From the NCBI RefSeq assembly GCF_021568905.1, contig NZ_JAKGSB010000003.1, positions 372,001-436,000 on the forward strand: a DNA stretch of 64,000 nucleotides, read 5' to 3'. Below are positions 1 through 8,579 of this stretch, piece by piece. Both the position numbers and the translations under genes were made by a program. The stretch comes from Zavarzinia marina. Its GTDB lineage: Bacteria > Pseudomonadota > Alphaproteobacteria > Zavarziniales > Zavarziniaceae. The notes beneath the pieces are model-generated. The model was not told the DNA's origin, ran no database searches, and saw only the letters and a program-made list of their open reading frames with translations. The number at the start of each line of letters is the position of its first letter. Positions within the stretch are counted from its first letter, which is position 1.

Positions 1-36
1 GGCCTTCATCGCCAGCTCACGGATCTCGCTCGACAT
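1..36 (-). CDS. 5' end of an unidentified leftward gene (partial)
   Basis: Reading leftward, an ATG at 36-34 follows a good AAGGAG ribosome site 9 nt upstream and opens a frame (MSSEIRELAMKA) that runs off the window. The frame also stays open upstream to about position 150, so an earlier start is possible. It lies downstream of the toxin-antitoxin pair on the same strand. Twelve residues are too few to name a family. Confidence 0.3.
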   Translation of the reverse strand, partial: MSSEIRELAMKA

Positions 37-154
37 TTCGCAGAACTCCTTGTTGCAGGCGTGTTCGTAAGGCGCGCGGACGGGAGCGTCAATGGGGCGG
101 CGGTCCGACGATGCGCCTTGGTCGGGTTCGCGGAGCAGTGCCGATGTCGAGCCG

Positions 155-586
155 TCAGATCTGTCCGCGCATTGGGTTGACCATTTCCAGCCCCTCGAAG
201 TCCCGCTCGTTATCTGTCACCACTACACAACCGTTCGCTTCCGCCGTCGCGGCGATGATCATGTCGAGGGCGCTGCGGGGGCGGCCGGCGGCTTTTCCGT
301 CCGCCATCAGTTGGGCCCAAATCAGCGCGGCATCAGCGTCGAAGGGAAGGATACGGCCGGCGAAGAGGGACTGCGGGCCTTCGGGGCCGGAGAACCAGGC
401 TTCGAGCGCATCGCGCTTTCTGCCACGCGGCTTTTCCAGAATGCCACGCCTGAGTTCGGCGATGGTCAAGCTCGAGACGAATAGGGTTTCGTCATGCTGT
501 ACGGCCATCCAGGCGAGCAGCGCGTCGGACGGCTGAGGCTTGACGACATTGCTGATGATATTGGTGTCGATGAGATAGCGGGTCAC
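155..586 (-). CDS. vapC: VapC-like PIN-domain toxin (FitB type)
   Basis: A 143-residue protein with the full layout of a PIN-domain ribonuclease, the toxin of a type II toxin-antitoxin pair that cleaves RNA with Mg2+. The expected acidic residues are present: D7 in LIDTN, E44 in IAELRRG, D108 in SALDMIIAATA and D125 in VVVTDNERDF. The length is normal for VapC/FitB. It starts with GTG, and its first four bases (GTGA, 583-586) overlap the stop of the upstream antitoxin gene, so the two are translationally coupled. The RNA target cannot be read from the sequence. Confidence 0.9.
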   Translation of the reverse strand: MTRYLIDTNIISNVVKPQPSDALLAWMAVQHDETLFVSSLTIAELRRGILEKPRGRKRDALEAWFSGPEGPQSLFAGRILPFDADAALIWAQLMADGKAAGRPRSALDMIIAATAEANGCVVVTDNERDFEGLEMVNPMRGQI

Positions 587-882
587 AGGTCGACCTCGCG
601 GCCTTCGTTACGGTCGCGCTCGATATGAAGGTCGGCTCCCACCAGCGGCGAGCGGCGAAGGGCCGCCAGGATACCGCCGGCCTGTGGCGGTTCACCGGCG
701 ATCGCCTGACCGACCACGGCGCGTAGGCGCGCCGCGTCGCGATCGTCTTCCGCCAGGCGGCGGGCAAAAGCGCGGATCAGGTCGCGGTCCGCGTCGCGGC
801 CCAGGACTTCGAAACGGGCGAGCCCACGTGCACTGAGACGGGCACGATAGGCGTCGATGGCGCGCTTTTGCGACTTGCTCAC
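583..882 (-). CDS. Probable antitoxin partner of the PIN toxin
   Basis: This 99-residue protein begins at a GTG (882-880) preceded by a clear AGGAG ribosome site 6 nt upstream; longer readings of the frame lack such a site. It is charged and mostly helical. Its stop overlaps the toxin start by 4 bp. Position, size and coupling identify it as the antitoxin that would bind the PIN protein and repress its own promoter. The N-terminus (SKSQKRAIDAYRARLSARG) could be a small DNA-binding fold, but I do not recognise a specific antitoxin family. The C-terminal part (about residues 70-99) would be the toxin-binding tail by analogy. Confidence 0.75.
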   Translation of the reverse strand: MSKSQKRAIDAYRARLSARGLARFEVLGRDADRDLIRAFARRLAEDDRDAARLRAVVGQAIAGEPPQAGGILAALRRSPLVGADLHIERDRNEGREVDL

Positions 883-995
883 AGCGTACTCCTGAATTTC
901 TAACCTGTAATATATCTGGGAATAGCCAACTGAACAAGCAATGGCCTCCGCCCGCGGCCTTCGCGTCAATCGTTTCCTCCCGCTATCATCCCTCG

Positions 996-3731
996 ATGTC
1001 CGAATCGTTTCCCGTGCCCGCCACAGACGTACTCGACATCCCCGCCCTGGTCGTGGGGGTGGGGCAGGCGGTCGTGGTGCATGGGGATGGGGAGGTCGAG
1101 GAACTCGGCCTCGGTGAAGCGGCACGGCGGGCGGCGCGGGCGCCCGTGCTGCTGGCCCATGGGCCGCTGACGGCGCGACGGCTCGATGTCGCGCGGTTCC
1201 GCTGTTTCGACATTCTCGAACTCTTCGCCTTCGTGCGGCCGGCGCAATTCTGCCTGCCGAGCCCGGCGGGGCTGGCGCTCGTCTTCGGCTTCGATGCGCC
1301 GCGCGATCTGGTGGAGGAGGCGATGGTGCTGCCGGCGGTCGCGGCGCGCCTGCTCGGCGAATTGCGCGAGGCGCGGGACGGGGCGGAGGCTGCCCGCGTG
1401 GCCTTCACCATGGGCCGGGCCGGGTGGCCCTGGGCGCCGCTGGTGTTGGCGGCGCTGGGGCGGGCCGACGGCGGCGAGGGGCGGGGGACCGGGCTCGACG
1501 TCTGGAACCGCCTGCCGGAATGGGAGGAGCCGCCGCCGGTGCCGCCGCCCCTCGGCGTGCCCGTGACGGGCGACGAGGCGCGTGCGGCGCTGGAGACCCT
1601 GAAGGGGCCGGGGGCGGAGGCGCGGCCGGCCCAGGGCGATTATGCCGCTTGCGTGGCGGAAGCTTTCGCGCTCCGTGACGTCGCCGGGGTGCCGCGCGTG
1701 GTGCTGGCCGAGGCCGGCACGGGCATCGGCAAGACGCTGGGCTATATCGCGCCGGCGGCGGTCTGGGCGCGGAAGAACCGGGCGGCGGTCTGGCTCTCCA
1801 CCTATACCAAGAACCTGCAGCGGCAGTTGGACCGGGAACTGTCGCGTCTCTATCCCGATCCGGCGGAAAAGGCGCGGAAGGCGGTGATCCGCAAGGGGCG
1901 GGAGAACTATCTCTGCCTGCTCAATCTCGAGGAAGTGGCGGGGCCGGGCGGCGTGGCGCCGGGCACCGATGCGGTCGCGGTGGGCCTCGTCGCGCGCTGG
2001 GCGCGGGCGACACGGGACGGCGACATGGTGGGCGGCGATTTCCCGACCTGGGCGATCGAACTGCTGCACGGCGCCCGCCTCGGTGCGCTGACCGACCGGC
2101 GCGGCGAATGCATCCATTCGGCCTGCGCCCATTTCCGCAAATGCTTCATCGAACGCGCCCGGGCCAAGGCCAAGACGGCGGAAATCGTCATTGCCAATCA
2201 TGCCCTGGTGATGATCCAGGCGGCGCTGGCGACCGAGGCCAAGGATCTGCCCACCCGCTATGTCTTCGACGAGGGCCATCAGGTCTTCGATGCTGCCGAC
2301 AATGCCTTCTCCGCCCATCTGACCGGGGCCGAGGCGGCGGAACTGCGGCGCTGGGTGCGCGGCGCCGAGGCGGGGCACCGCCGCGCCGGCCGGGGCCGGG
2401 GCATCGACAAGCGGATCGGCGATCTGGTGGTGGGCGACGAGGGCGCCGAACAGGCGCTGGAGGCGCTGCGCCTCGCCGCCGCCGGCCTGCCGGGGGAGGG
2501 CTGGCAGGCGCGGGTCGCGGGCAAGGCGCCGGTCGGTTTCGCCGAGCAGTTCATGTGCGAGGTCCGGCGCTGCGTCGCCGCAAGGGCGATCGATGCGCGC
2601 GGCGGCTTCGCCCTGGAAGCCCCGGTGATCGAACTGCCGTCCAGCCTGATGGATGCGGCGATCACCCTCGACGGCCTGCTGCGCCGCCTGCTGGAGCCGG
2701 CGGCGGCGCTGAAGACGCGCCTCGCCAAACGTCTCGACGAGGAGGCGGAGGATCTCGACACGCCGACGCGCCTTCGCATGGAAGCGGGCATCCGCAGCCT
2801 CGACCGCCGCCTGGTGCAGCCGGTCACCGCCTGGCGCGCCATGCTGCGCAGCCTGGGCGAGGAACCGGCGGAGCAATTCGTCGACTGGCTGGCGATCGAG
2901 CGCGACCGGGGGCGCGAGACCGACATCGGCCTGCACCGCCATTGGCTGGACCCGACCCTGCCCCTGACCGGCGCCCTGCTGGAACGCACCCACGGCGTGC
3001 TCGTCACCTCGGCGACGCTGCGCGACAGCGGGCCACAACAGGTCGACGACTGGCAGGCGGCGGAGGCGCGCACCGGTGCCGGCCATCTGATCCTGCCGGC
3101 GAAACGCGCCAGCTTCGCCTCCCCCTTCGATTACGGCGAGCAGGCCCGCGTGCTGATCGTGAACGATGTCCGCCGCGACGAGGCGGACGAAGTCGCGGCT
3201 GCCTATCGCAGCCTGTTTCTGGCGGCGGGGGGCGGCGGTCTCGGGCTGTTCACGGCGGTCGATCGCCTGCGCCGGGTTCATGCCCGGATCGAGAAACCGC
3301 TGGACGAAGCGGGCATCCGGCTGTTCGCCCAACATGTCGATCCCATGGACGCGGGCACCCTGGTCGATCTGTTCCGGGCGGAAGAAAACGCCTGCCTGCT
3401 GGGGACCGACGCGGTGCGCGACGGTGTCGACGTGCCGGGCCGGGCGCTCCGCCTCATCGTCTTCGACCGGGTGCCCTGGCCGCGCCCCAGCCTGCTGCAT
3501 CGGGCACGGCGCGATGCCTTCGGGGGTGCCGCCTATGACGACATGCTGGTGCGCTTTCGCCTGCGCCAGGCCTTCGGCCGGCTGATCCGCCAGGGCGGCG
3601 ACCGGGGCGTCTTCGTCCTCCTCGACGCCATGACGCCAACCCGTCTGCTGCCGGCCTTTCCCGAAGCGGTCGAGGTCCGGCGTCTCGGCCTCGCCGAAGC
3701 GGTGGCGGCGGTGCGGGCTTTCCTCGGTTGA
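996..3731 (+). CDS. dinG: DinG/XPD-type ATP-dependent DNA helicase
   Basis: A 911-residue superfamily 2 helicase. The Walker A motif GTGIGKT is at about 241-247 (K246) and the DEGH box at 425-428. Between them lie four cysteines, C307, C372, C377 and C383, spaced like the 4Fe-4S cluster of the XPD/DinG family. HGVLVTSATLRD (about 668) and a C-terminal RLRQAFGRLIRQGGDRG match helicase motifs III and VI. Such enzymes unwind 5'-tailed duplexes, D-loops and R-loops during repair. The first 230 residues have no helicase motif and are specific to this DinG type. No operon partner is evident. Confidence 0.88.
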   Translation: MSESFPVPATDVLDIPALVVGVGQAVVVHGDGEVEELGLGEAARRAARAPVLLAHGPLTARRLDVARFRCFDILELFAFVRPAQFCLPSPAGLALVFGFDAPRDLVEEAMVLPAVAARLLGELREARDGAEAARVAFTMGRAGWPWAPLVLAALGRADGGEGRGTGLDVWNRLPEWEEPPPVPPPLGVPVTGDEARAALETLKGPGAEARPAQGDYAACVAEAFALRDVAGVPRVVLAEAGTGIGKTLGYIAPAAVWARKNRAAVWLSTYTKNLQRQLDRELSRLYPDPAEKARKAVIRKGRENYLCLLNLEEVAGPGGVAPGTDAVAVGLVARWARATRDGDMVGGDFPTWAIELLHGARLGALTDRRGECIHSACAHFRKCFIERARAKAKTAEIVIANHALVMIQAALATEAKDLPTRYVFDEGHQVFDAADNAFSAHLTGAEAAELRRWVRGAEAGHRRAGRGRGIDKRIGDLVVGDEGAEQALEALRLAAAGLPGEGWQARVAGKAPVGFAEQFMCEVRRCVAARAIDARGGFALEAPVIELPSSLMDAAITLDGLLRRLLEPAAALKTRLAKRLDEEAEDLDTPTRLRMEAGIRSLDRRLVQPVTAWRAMLRSLGEEPAEQFVDWLAIERDRGRETDIGLHRHWLDPTLPLTGALLERTHGVLVTSATLRDSGPQQVDDWQAAEARTGAGHLILPAKRASFASPFDYGEQARVLIVNDVRRDEADEVAAAYRSLFLAAGGGGLGLFTAVDRLRRVHARIEKPLDEAGIRLFAQHVDPMDAGTLVDLFRAEENACLLGTDAVRDGVDVPGRALRLIVFDRVPWPRPSLLHRARRDAFGGAAYDDMLVRFRLRQAFGRLIRQGGDRGVFVLLDAMTPTRLLPAFPEAVEVRRLGLAEAVAAVRAFLG

Positions 3732-3796
3732 GCTTGCTCCTTCGGTGGCGATCCTCTATTCCTGCCGGCCGACACTGCATGAGGGACGGAACGGCA

Positions 3797-4210
3797 ATGA
3801 CCGAACGCATCAGCCATCACGACGCATTGATCTGGGTGATGGTCTGCGTGGCCGCCGCGGACGGCGACATGACCAACGCTGAACTGCATTCGATCGGCGA
3901 GATCGTGAAGACCCTGCCGGTATTCCGCGACTACGATCCCGACAAGCTGCCGGATTCGGCCCGCGCCTGCGGCGCCATGCTCCATGCCCCGAACGGCATG
4001 GACGAAGTGATGAGCATGATCCGGGTCAGCCTGCCGGCGGAACTGCGCGACACCGCCTATGTGCTCGCCTGCGAACTGGCGGCGGTCGACAGCCATATCG
4101 AATTGTTCGAGGTCCGCCTGTTGCAGATCATCCGCCACGGCCTGAAGCTTTCCCGTCTCGACGCCGTCGCTATCGAGCATGCGGTGCAGGCCCGCTACCG
4201 CCGCCTCTGA
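3797..4210 (+). CDS. TerB-like tellurite-resistance family protein
   Basis: A 137-residue all-helical acidic protein. HDALIWVMVCVAAADGDMTN matches the start of the TerB domain, where acidic residues bind metal, and a second half-repeat (ACELAAVDSHIELFEVRLL) follows. TerB proteins are cytoplasmic and linked to stress and metal responses, but their biochemical role is unclear. Upstream in-frame ATGs at 3728 and 3779 exist; 3797 is chosen because the conserved domain begins directly there and a purine-rich stretch precedes it. It follows the helicase by 65 bp and may share its transcript. Confidence 0.75.
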   Translation: MTERISHHDALIWVMVCVAAADGDMTNAELHSIGEIVKTLPVFRDYDPDKLPDSARACGAMLHAPNGMDEVMSMIRVSLPAELRDTAYVLACELAAVDSHIELFEVRLLQIIRHGLKLSRLDAVAIEHAVQARYRRL

Positions 4211-4363
4211 TCCCGAAGCGCCCCGCCCGCCCCCGGGGGCGCGGCAAATCGCGCCTGTCGTTGTGCCACATTGCGGATTGCACCACCTAGCCACGATCGC
4301 GATCGGGCGGCTATGTTCGACGCGCAGACTGCAGATTGTCGCCGTTCCGTGACCGGGAAAAAG

Positions 4364-4879
4364 ATGAAGACCGTGATCCTCCTGCGCCACGCCAAGTCGA
4401 GTTGGGACGATGCCACGCTCGACGACCACGACCGTCCGCTGGCGCCGCGCGGGGAGAGGGCGGCCGGGCTGGTCGCCGCCTTCCTGCATCAAAAGGCCCT
4501 GCTGCCCGACGTCATCCTGTGTTCGACCGCGCGGCGCACGCGCGAAACCCTGGCCCGGATCCAGGCCGTGGTCGGCGACGACGCGCCGGCCCTGATCGAG
4601 CGCGACCTCTATCTCGCCCCCGCCGCCAGCCTGCTCGACCGTCTGCGCCGGCTCGGCGACGATGCATCGAGCGTCATGCTCGTCGGGCATAATCCCGGGC
4701 TGGAGGATCTGGCGGGCGCCCTGGTGGCACCCACGGGCAGCACGGCGGAAGCCCGCATGGCCGAGAAGTTTCCGACGGCCGGGCTTGCCGTCATCCGCAG
4801 CGACATCGGGGTGTGGTCGGCGCTGAGCCGGCGCAAGGCCGCCCTCGATCTGTTCGTGATACCGAAGGACCTGGTCTGA
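4364..4879 (+). CDS. sixA: SixA-type histidine phosphatase
   Basis: A 171-residue branch-1 histidine phosphatase. The catalytic RHA motif is in VILLRHAKSSWDD at residues 4-16, a second Arg pair is in STARRTRET, and the second catalytic His is in MLVGHNPGLEDLAG. This matches SixA, which removes phosphate from phosphohistidine in signalling and phosphotransferase proteins. Start 4364 puts the conserved strand at the N-terminus. Its TGA overlaps the next gene's ATG (TGATG at 4877-4881), so it is coupled to the CYTH-CHAD gene. Confidence 0.87.
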   Translation: MKTVILLRHAKSSWDDATLDDHDRPLAPRGERAAGLVAAFLHQKALLPDVILCSTARRTRETLARIQAVVGDDAPALIERDLYLAPAASLLDRLRRLGDDASSVMLVGHNPGLEDLAGALVAPTGSTAEARMAEKFPTAGLAVIRSDIGVWSALSRRKAALDLFVIPKDLV

Positions 4880-6411
4880 TGTCATCGGAAGTCGAACTGA
4901 AACTGGCGGTCGATCCCGACGATCTGCCCCGATTGCGGCGCCTGCCGCTGCTGACGCGGGGCAATATCTCGCCGGCGCGCAACCGAAGCCTCAAGACGAT
5001 CTATTTCGACACCGCCGAGCGCAGCCTCGCCAAGGGCAAGGTCACGCTCCGCGTGCGCGAGGACGGGCGCAAGCGCATCCACGGCGTGAAGGTCCCGGTG
5101 AAGAGCCTGGCCGGCCTCGCCACCCGCCGGGAATGGGAGATCGAGAGCCGCGACACGGTGCCCGATCTCGATGCCTTTCCGCCCGGCACGGTCGACAGCG
5201 TGCTCGACACCAGGGCCCTCGGCGCCGACGCCCTCGAAGCCGTGTTCGAGACCGAGTTCAAGCGCAACCTGCGCCATCTGGCCCTCGGCACCGGGGGCGA
5301 GGTCGAGGTCGCTGTGGACGAGGGCGCGATCCGCGCCGCCGGCAAGGGCGAGGCGGTGATCTCCGAAATCGAATTCGAGCTGAAGGCGGGCGATCCCGCC
5401 GATCTCTTCGCGCTGGCGCTCGCCGTCGCCGAACAGGTGCCGGTGCGCGTGCTGGTCGAATCCAAGGCGGAGCGCGGCTCCCGCCTCGCCACCGGGCGCG
5501 TCGCCAAGCCCGTGAAGGCCGAGAAGCTGAGCCTGCACGAGGATATGAGCGCCTGCGACGCCTTCGCCGCCATCGTCCAGGACTGCACAAGCCATTGGCT
5601 GGCCAATGTCGAGGCGGTGCTGGACGGCACCGACGTCGAAGGCGTGCACCAGATGCGCGTCGCGCTGCGCCGGCTGCGTTCCGGCTTCAAGGTGTTCCGC
5701 CGCATCCTGGGGCCCGAACCGTCGAACGCCCTCTCGGACGAGGTGAAATGGCTGGCCAACAGCCTGGGCCCGGCGCGGGACTGGGACGTCTTCATCGGCG
5801 ATGTCGCGGGCCCCGTGTTCAAGGCGCTGGGGCCCGATGCCCGCTTCGACCGCATCATGCTCCAGGCCGACAGCGAGCGGCGCATCGGCTACGGCCTGGC
5901 GCGCGGCGCGATCGAGGACGAGCGCCACACCCGCCTCGCCCTCACCCTGGGGCGCTTCGTCGCCGCGCGCGAATGGCGCGAGGGCGGCGAGACGGGCAAG
6001 CTGGACGGGCCGGTGAAGAAATTCGCCGCCGACGTGCTGGACGCCCATTTCAAGCGCGTGCGCCAGCGCGGCCGGCGCATCATGCAGTTGGAGGCCGAGG
6101 CCCTGCATGGCCTGCGCATCGAGATCAAGCGCCTGCGCTATGCGCTCGAATTCTTCGGGTCCCTGTTCGACGCGCGCGAGGTGCGCCGTTTCCTCGACGG
6201 GCTCGCGGGCCTGCAGGATTTCCTGGGCGAATTGAACGACATGGCGGTCTCCCAGCGCCTGATCGTCACCCTGGGCCGTTCGGATTCCAGCCGTGCCTTC
6301 GCCGAGGGCGTGCTGACCGGCTTCTACGGCGCCGCCCTGGAGCGCAAGCGCAAGAACCTGCGCAGCCAATGGGGCGAGGTTCTGGTCCAGGACCGCTTCT
6401 GGCGGGATTGA
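4879..6411 (+). CDS. CYTH and CHAD domain protein (inorganic triphosphatase-like)
   Basis: 510 residues. The N-terminal CYTH domain (about 1-205) opens with the signature ExExK (E4, E6, K8) and carries the Arg/Lys-rich tunnel strands (TLRVREDGRKRIHGVKVP). A helical CHAD domain (about 225-500) follows, with HQMRVALRRLRSGFKVFRR and LRIEIKRLRYALEFF, the conserved His/Arg helices that bind polyphosphate. CYTH-CHAD proteins such as YgiF hydrolyse inorganic triphosphate. Start at 4879 overlaps the sixA stop. The pair may act together in polyphosphate or phospho-signal handling (inference). Confidence 0.88.
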   Translation: MSSEVELKLAVDPDDLPRLRRLPLLTRGNISPARNRSLKTIYFDTAERSLAKGKVTLRVREDGRKRIHGVKVPVKSLAGLATRREWEIESRDTVPDLDAFPPGTVDSVLDTRALGADALEAVFETEFKRNLRHLALGTGGEVEVAVDEGAIRAAGKGEAVISEIEFELKAGDPADLFALALAVAEQVPVRVLVESKAERGSRLATGRVAKPVKAEKLSLHEDMSACDAFAAIVQDCTSHWLANVEAVLDGTDVEGVHQMRVALRRLRSGFKVFRRILGPEPSNALSDEVKWLANSLGPARDWDVFIGDVAGPVFKALGPDARFDRIMLQADSERRIGYGLARGAIEDERHTRLALTLGRFVAAREWREGGETGKLDGPVKKFAADVLDAHFKRVRQRGRRIMQLEAEALHGLRIEIKRLRYALEFFGSLFDAREVRRFLDGLAGLQDFLGELNDMAVSQRLIVTLGRSDSSRAFAEGVLTGFYGAALERKRKNLRSQWGEVLVQDRFWRD

Positions 6412-6426
6412 GGCCATAAGTTTCGT

Positions 6427-6507
6427 CGTCGTCCCGGCGAAGGCCGGGACCTTTCCCAGGAAAAGGCGCCTTCTCGTCATGAGGTCCCGGCCTTCGCCGG
6501 GACGACG
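6427..6507. repeat. REP/BIME-like element, complete copy 1
   Basis: Two 25 bp arms (6427-6451 and 6483-6507) are perfect reverse complements built on GTCCCGGCGAAGGCCGGGAC. They flank a 31 bp spacer containing AAGGCGCCTTCTCGTC. The same layout recurs at 63702-63781, and one arm recurs at 59782-59806. The element lies between the 3' ends of two convergent genes, the usual site for extragenic palindromes, and could act as a bidirectional transcript end. Confidence 0.85.
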
Positions 6508-6552
6508 AGCAGGGGATGGACGACGAGTTGTATTTGAACGACGGGATAGACC

Positions 6553-7485
6553 TTACTTCCCCGCCAGATGCGCGGGCGGGCGGCGCTGGGGGTTCATCCA
6601 GTCCTCCAGCCGTTTCCACGCCCGGCTGAGCACCCAGGTCAGCATCAGATAGAGCACGGCGGCATAGAGATAGACCTCGAACGAGAAGGTCTGGGCATAG
6701 GCGCGCTTGGTCTGGCCCATGAGATCCAGGATGGTCACCACCATGGCGACCGCGCTCGCCTTGATCATCAGGATGATCTCGTTGCCATAGGCGGGAAGGG
6801 CGATCCGATAGGCGCCGGGCAGGATGACGCGGCGCAGGATCATGAAACGGCTCATGCCCAGGGCCTTGGCCGCCTCGATCTCGCCCGCCGGCACGCCCTG
6901 GATGCCGCCGCGCAGGATCTCGCCGGTATAGGCCGCCGTGTTCAGGCTGAAGGCGAGCAGCGCGCACCAATAGGCTTCGCGGAACATGCCCCACAGCCCG
7001 AGATCCTCGAAGAACGGCCGGAACTGGCCCGAGCCGTAGTAGATGAGGAAGATCTGCGCCAGCAGCGGCGTGCCCCGGAAGAAGAAGATGTAACCCGTGG
7101 CCATCCAGCGCAGCGGCAGGAAGCGCGACAGCAGCGACAGCGCCACCGGAACGGCCAGGATGCCGCCGATGAGCAGCGACAGCGAGACCAGTTCGAAGGT
7201 GGTCCACAGGCCGTCCAGCAGCTTCGGCCCGTATTTGCCGAGGATCGGCAGATGCTCGGTAATGACCGCGCCGATCGGATCGAGCACGGGCGCCAGAATG
7301 TCGCCCAGGAAGAGCCATATCTGGCGGAGCGCGTATTTGAACTGGCCACCGGCCCATACGAAGGCGCCGACGACATGTTCGAGGAGCCACAGCAGCCCGG
7401 AGAAGACGCCGCCGACCGCATCCCAGACGAAGTCGAAGGTGCCGCCGTCCGGCTCGGCCGCGGGGGGAAGGGTTTCCGGTTCCAT
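6553..7485 (-). CDS. Polar amino acid ABC transporter permease (HisM-like), N-terminally extended
   Basis: A 310-residue inner-membrane permease of the His/Glu/Gln/Arg/opine type. The EAA loop, which docks the ATPase, reads EIEAAKALGMSRFMILRRVI, and the HisM-like FFFRGTPLLAQIFLIYYG segment is present. Family members are usually about 230 residues. Here roughly 75 extra N-terminal residues with hydrophobic stretches (FSGLLWLLEHVVGAFVW) precede the core. It is last in the operon ATPase, HisQ-like, HisM-like, 13 bp after the preceding permease. The substrate is undetermined. Confidence 0.88.
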   Translation of the reverse strand: MEPETLPPAAEPDGGTFDFVWDAVGGVFSGLLWLLEHVVGAFVWAGGQFKYALRQIWLFLGDILAPVLDPIGAVITEHLPILGKYGPKLLDGLWTTFELVSLSLLIGGILAVPVALSLLSRFLPLRWMATGYIFFFRGTPLLAQIFLIYYGSGQFRPFFEDLGLWGMFREAYWCALLAFSLNTAAYTGEILRGGIQGVPAGEIEAAKALGMSRFMILRRVILPGAYRIALPAYGNEIILMIKASAVAMVVTILDLMGQTKRAYAQTFSFEVYLYAAVLYLMLTWVLSRAWKRLEDWMNPQRRPPAHLAGK

Positions 7486-7498
7486 CGCGTCCTCCCCC

Positions 7499-8566
7499 TC
7501 AGGCCCGGCGCACGCCGCGCGAGGCCCAGCGTTCGGCGCGCGCGAAGACGGTCATGGAAACGCCGGTGACCGCCAGATAGAGGAGACAGGTGGCGCCGTA
7601 GAACAGGAAGGGTTCCTTGGTGACGCCGACCGCGATGCTGGTCTTGCGCATCAATTCGTCGAGCGCGATCACCGAGACCAGGGAGGTGTCCTTCACGAGG
7701 TTGAGCCACAGGTTGCCGAGGCCGGGCAGGGCGAAGCGCCAGACCTGGGGCACGAGAATGCGGCGGATCACGAGGGGGCGCGACATGCCGATGGCCCGTG
7801 CCGCCTCGAGCTGCCCCCTGGGCACGGCCAGGATGGCGCCGCGCAGCACTTCGGTCGCGAAGGCGCCGAAGACGAGGGAAAGGGCGACGACGCCGGCGGC
7901 GAAACTGGAGACGTCCACCGTCTCGGTGGCGCAGAAGGATCGCGCGCCGTCGCCGAGATCGATCAGGTCGAGCTTGTCGGGCAGGCCGAGGCCGGCGCAG
8001 AGGTCGGGCAGGCGCACCGCCTCGATCAGGGCCTGGATGCCGAACTGGATGCCGTAGTAGATCAGCAGCAGGGTGAGCAGTTCGGGCAGGCCGCGGATCA
8101 GCACGGTATAGAGATTGCCGATCCGGTTCAGCGCCTTCGAGGGCGCGAGCTTGGCGCCGGCGCCCATGAAGCCGATGGCAAGACCGATCGCGAGCGAGAT
8201 GACCGCAAGCTGCATGGTCAGTTGCAGCCCTTCCCACAGATCGTCGCCCCAGCCGCCCTGGCCGAAGCCGATCAGGTCGATATAGGGCAGGGTGCCGGGG
8301 AATTCGGCGCCGAGAAAATCATAGAGCGCGCTGCCGATGCCGCCGAAGACCCAGCCGAGGGCATCGACGGCGAGGCCGAGCACACGACCGACGGGCCACC
8401 AGATGAGGCCGAGCAGGCGGAACAGCAGATCGAGGCCGAGGCCGACGAGGTGGAAGAGGCCGACGATCGCGGCGATCACCCAGCCCAGAAGGTCGCCGAG
8501 GAAGGAGAGGAAGCCGCCGGCGACGACCGGTTCGGCGACCATTTCGGGGACAGATGTCGCCGTCAT
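7499..8566 (-). CDS. Polar amino acid ABC transporter permease (HisQ-like), N-terminally extended
   Basis: 355 residues from the ATG at 8566, which lies just after the ATPase stop. The conserved EAA loop is QLEAARAIGMSRPLVIRRIL. The core starts near residue 105 (GLQLTMQLAVISLAIGLAIG). Before it is a long Leu/Val/Gly-rich region (about 15-100) with two or three possible membrane helices that ordinary HisQ proteins of about 240 residues lack. A further insertion with two cysteines (LCAGLGLPDKLDLIDLGD) lies between core helices. It pairs with the downstream permease. Confidence 0.87.
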   Translation of the reverse strand: MTATSVPEMVAEPVVAGGFLSFLGDLLGWVIAAIVGLFHLVGLGLDLLFRLLGLIWWPVGRVLGLAVDALGWVFGGIGSALYDFLGAEFPGTLPYIDLIGFGQGGWGDDLWEGLQLTMQLAVISLAIGLAIGFMGAGAKLAPSKALNRIGNLYTVLIRGLPELLTLLLIYYGIQFGIQALIEAVRLPDLCAGLGLPDKLDLIDLGDGARSFCATETVDVSSFAAGVVALSLVFGAFATEVLRGAILAVPRGQLEAARAIGMSRPLVIRRILVPQVWRFALPGLGNLWLNLVKDTSLVSVIALDELMRKTSIAVGVTKEPFLFYGATCLLYLAVTGVSMTVFARAERWASRGVRRA

Positions 8567-8579
8567 GCGGACATCCGGC

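Noticed and set aside
966-3500. 844-codon leftward open frame opposite the helicase gene
   Set aside because: It is antisense to a gene with all helicase motifs. Its translation is rich in Arg, Gln, His and Gly without domains, as expected from high-GC third positions.
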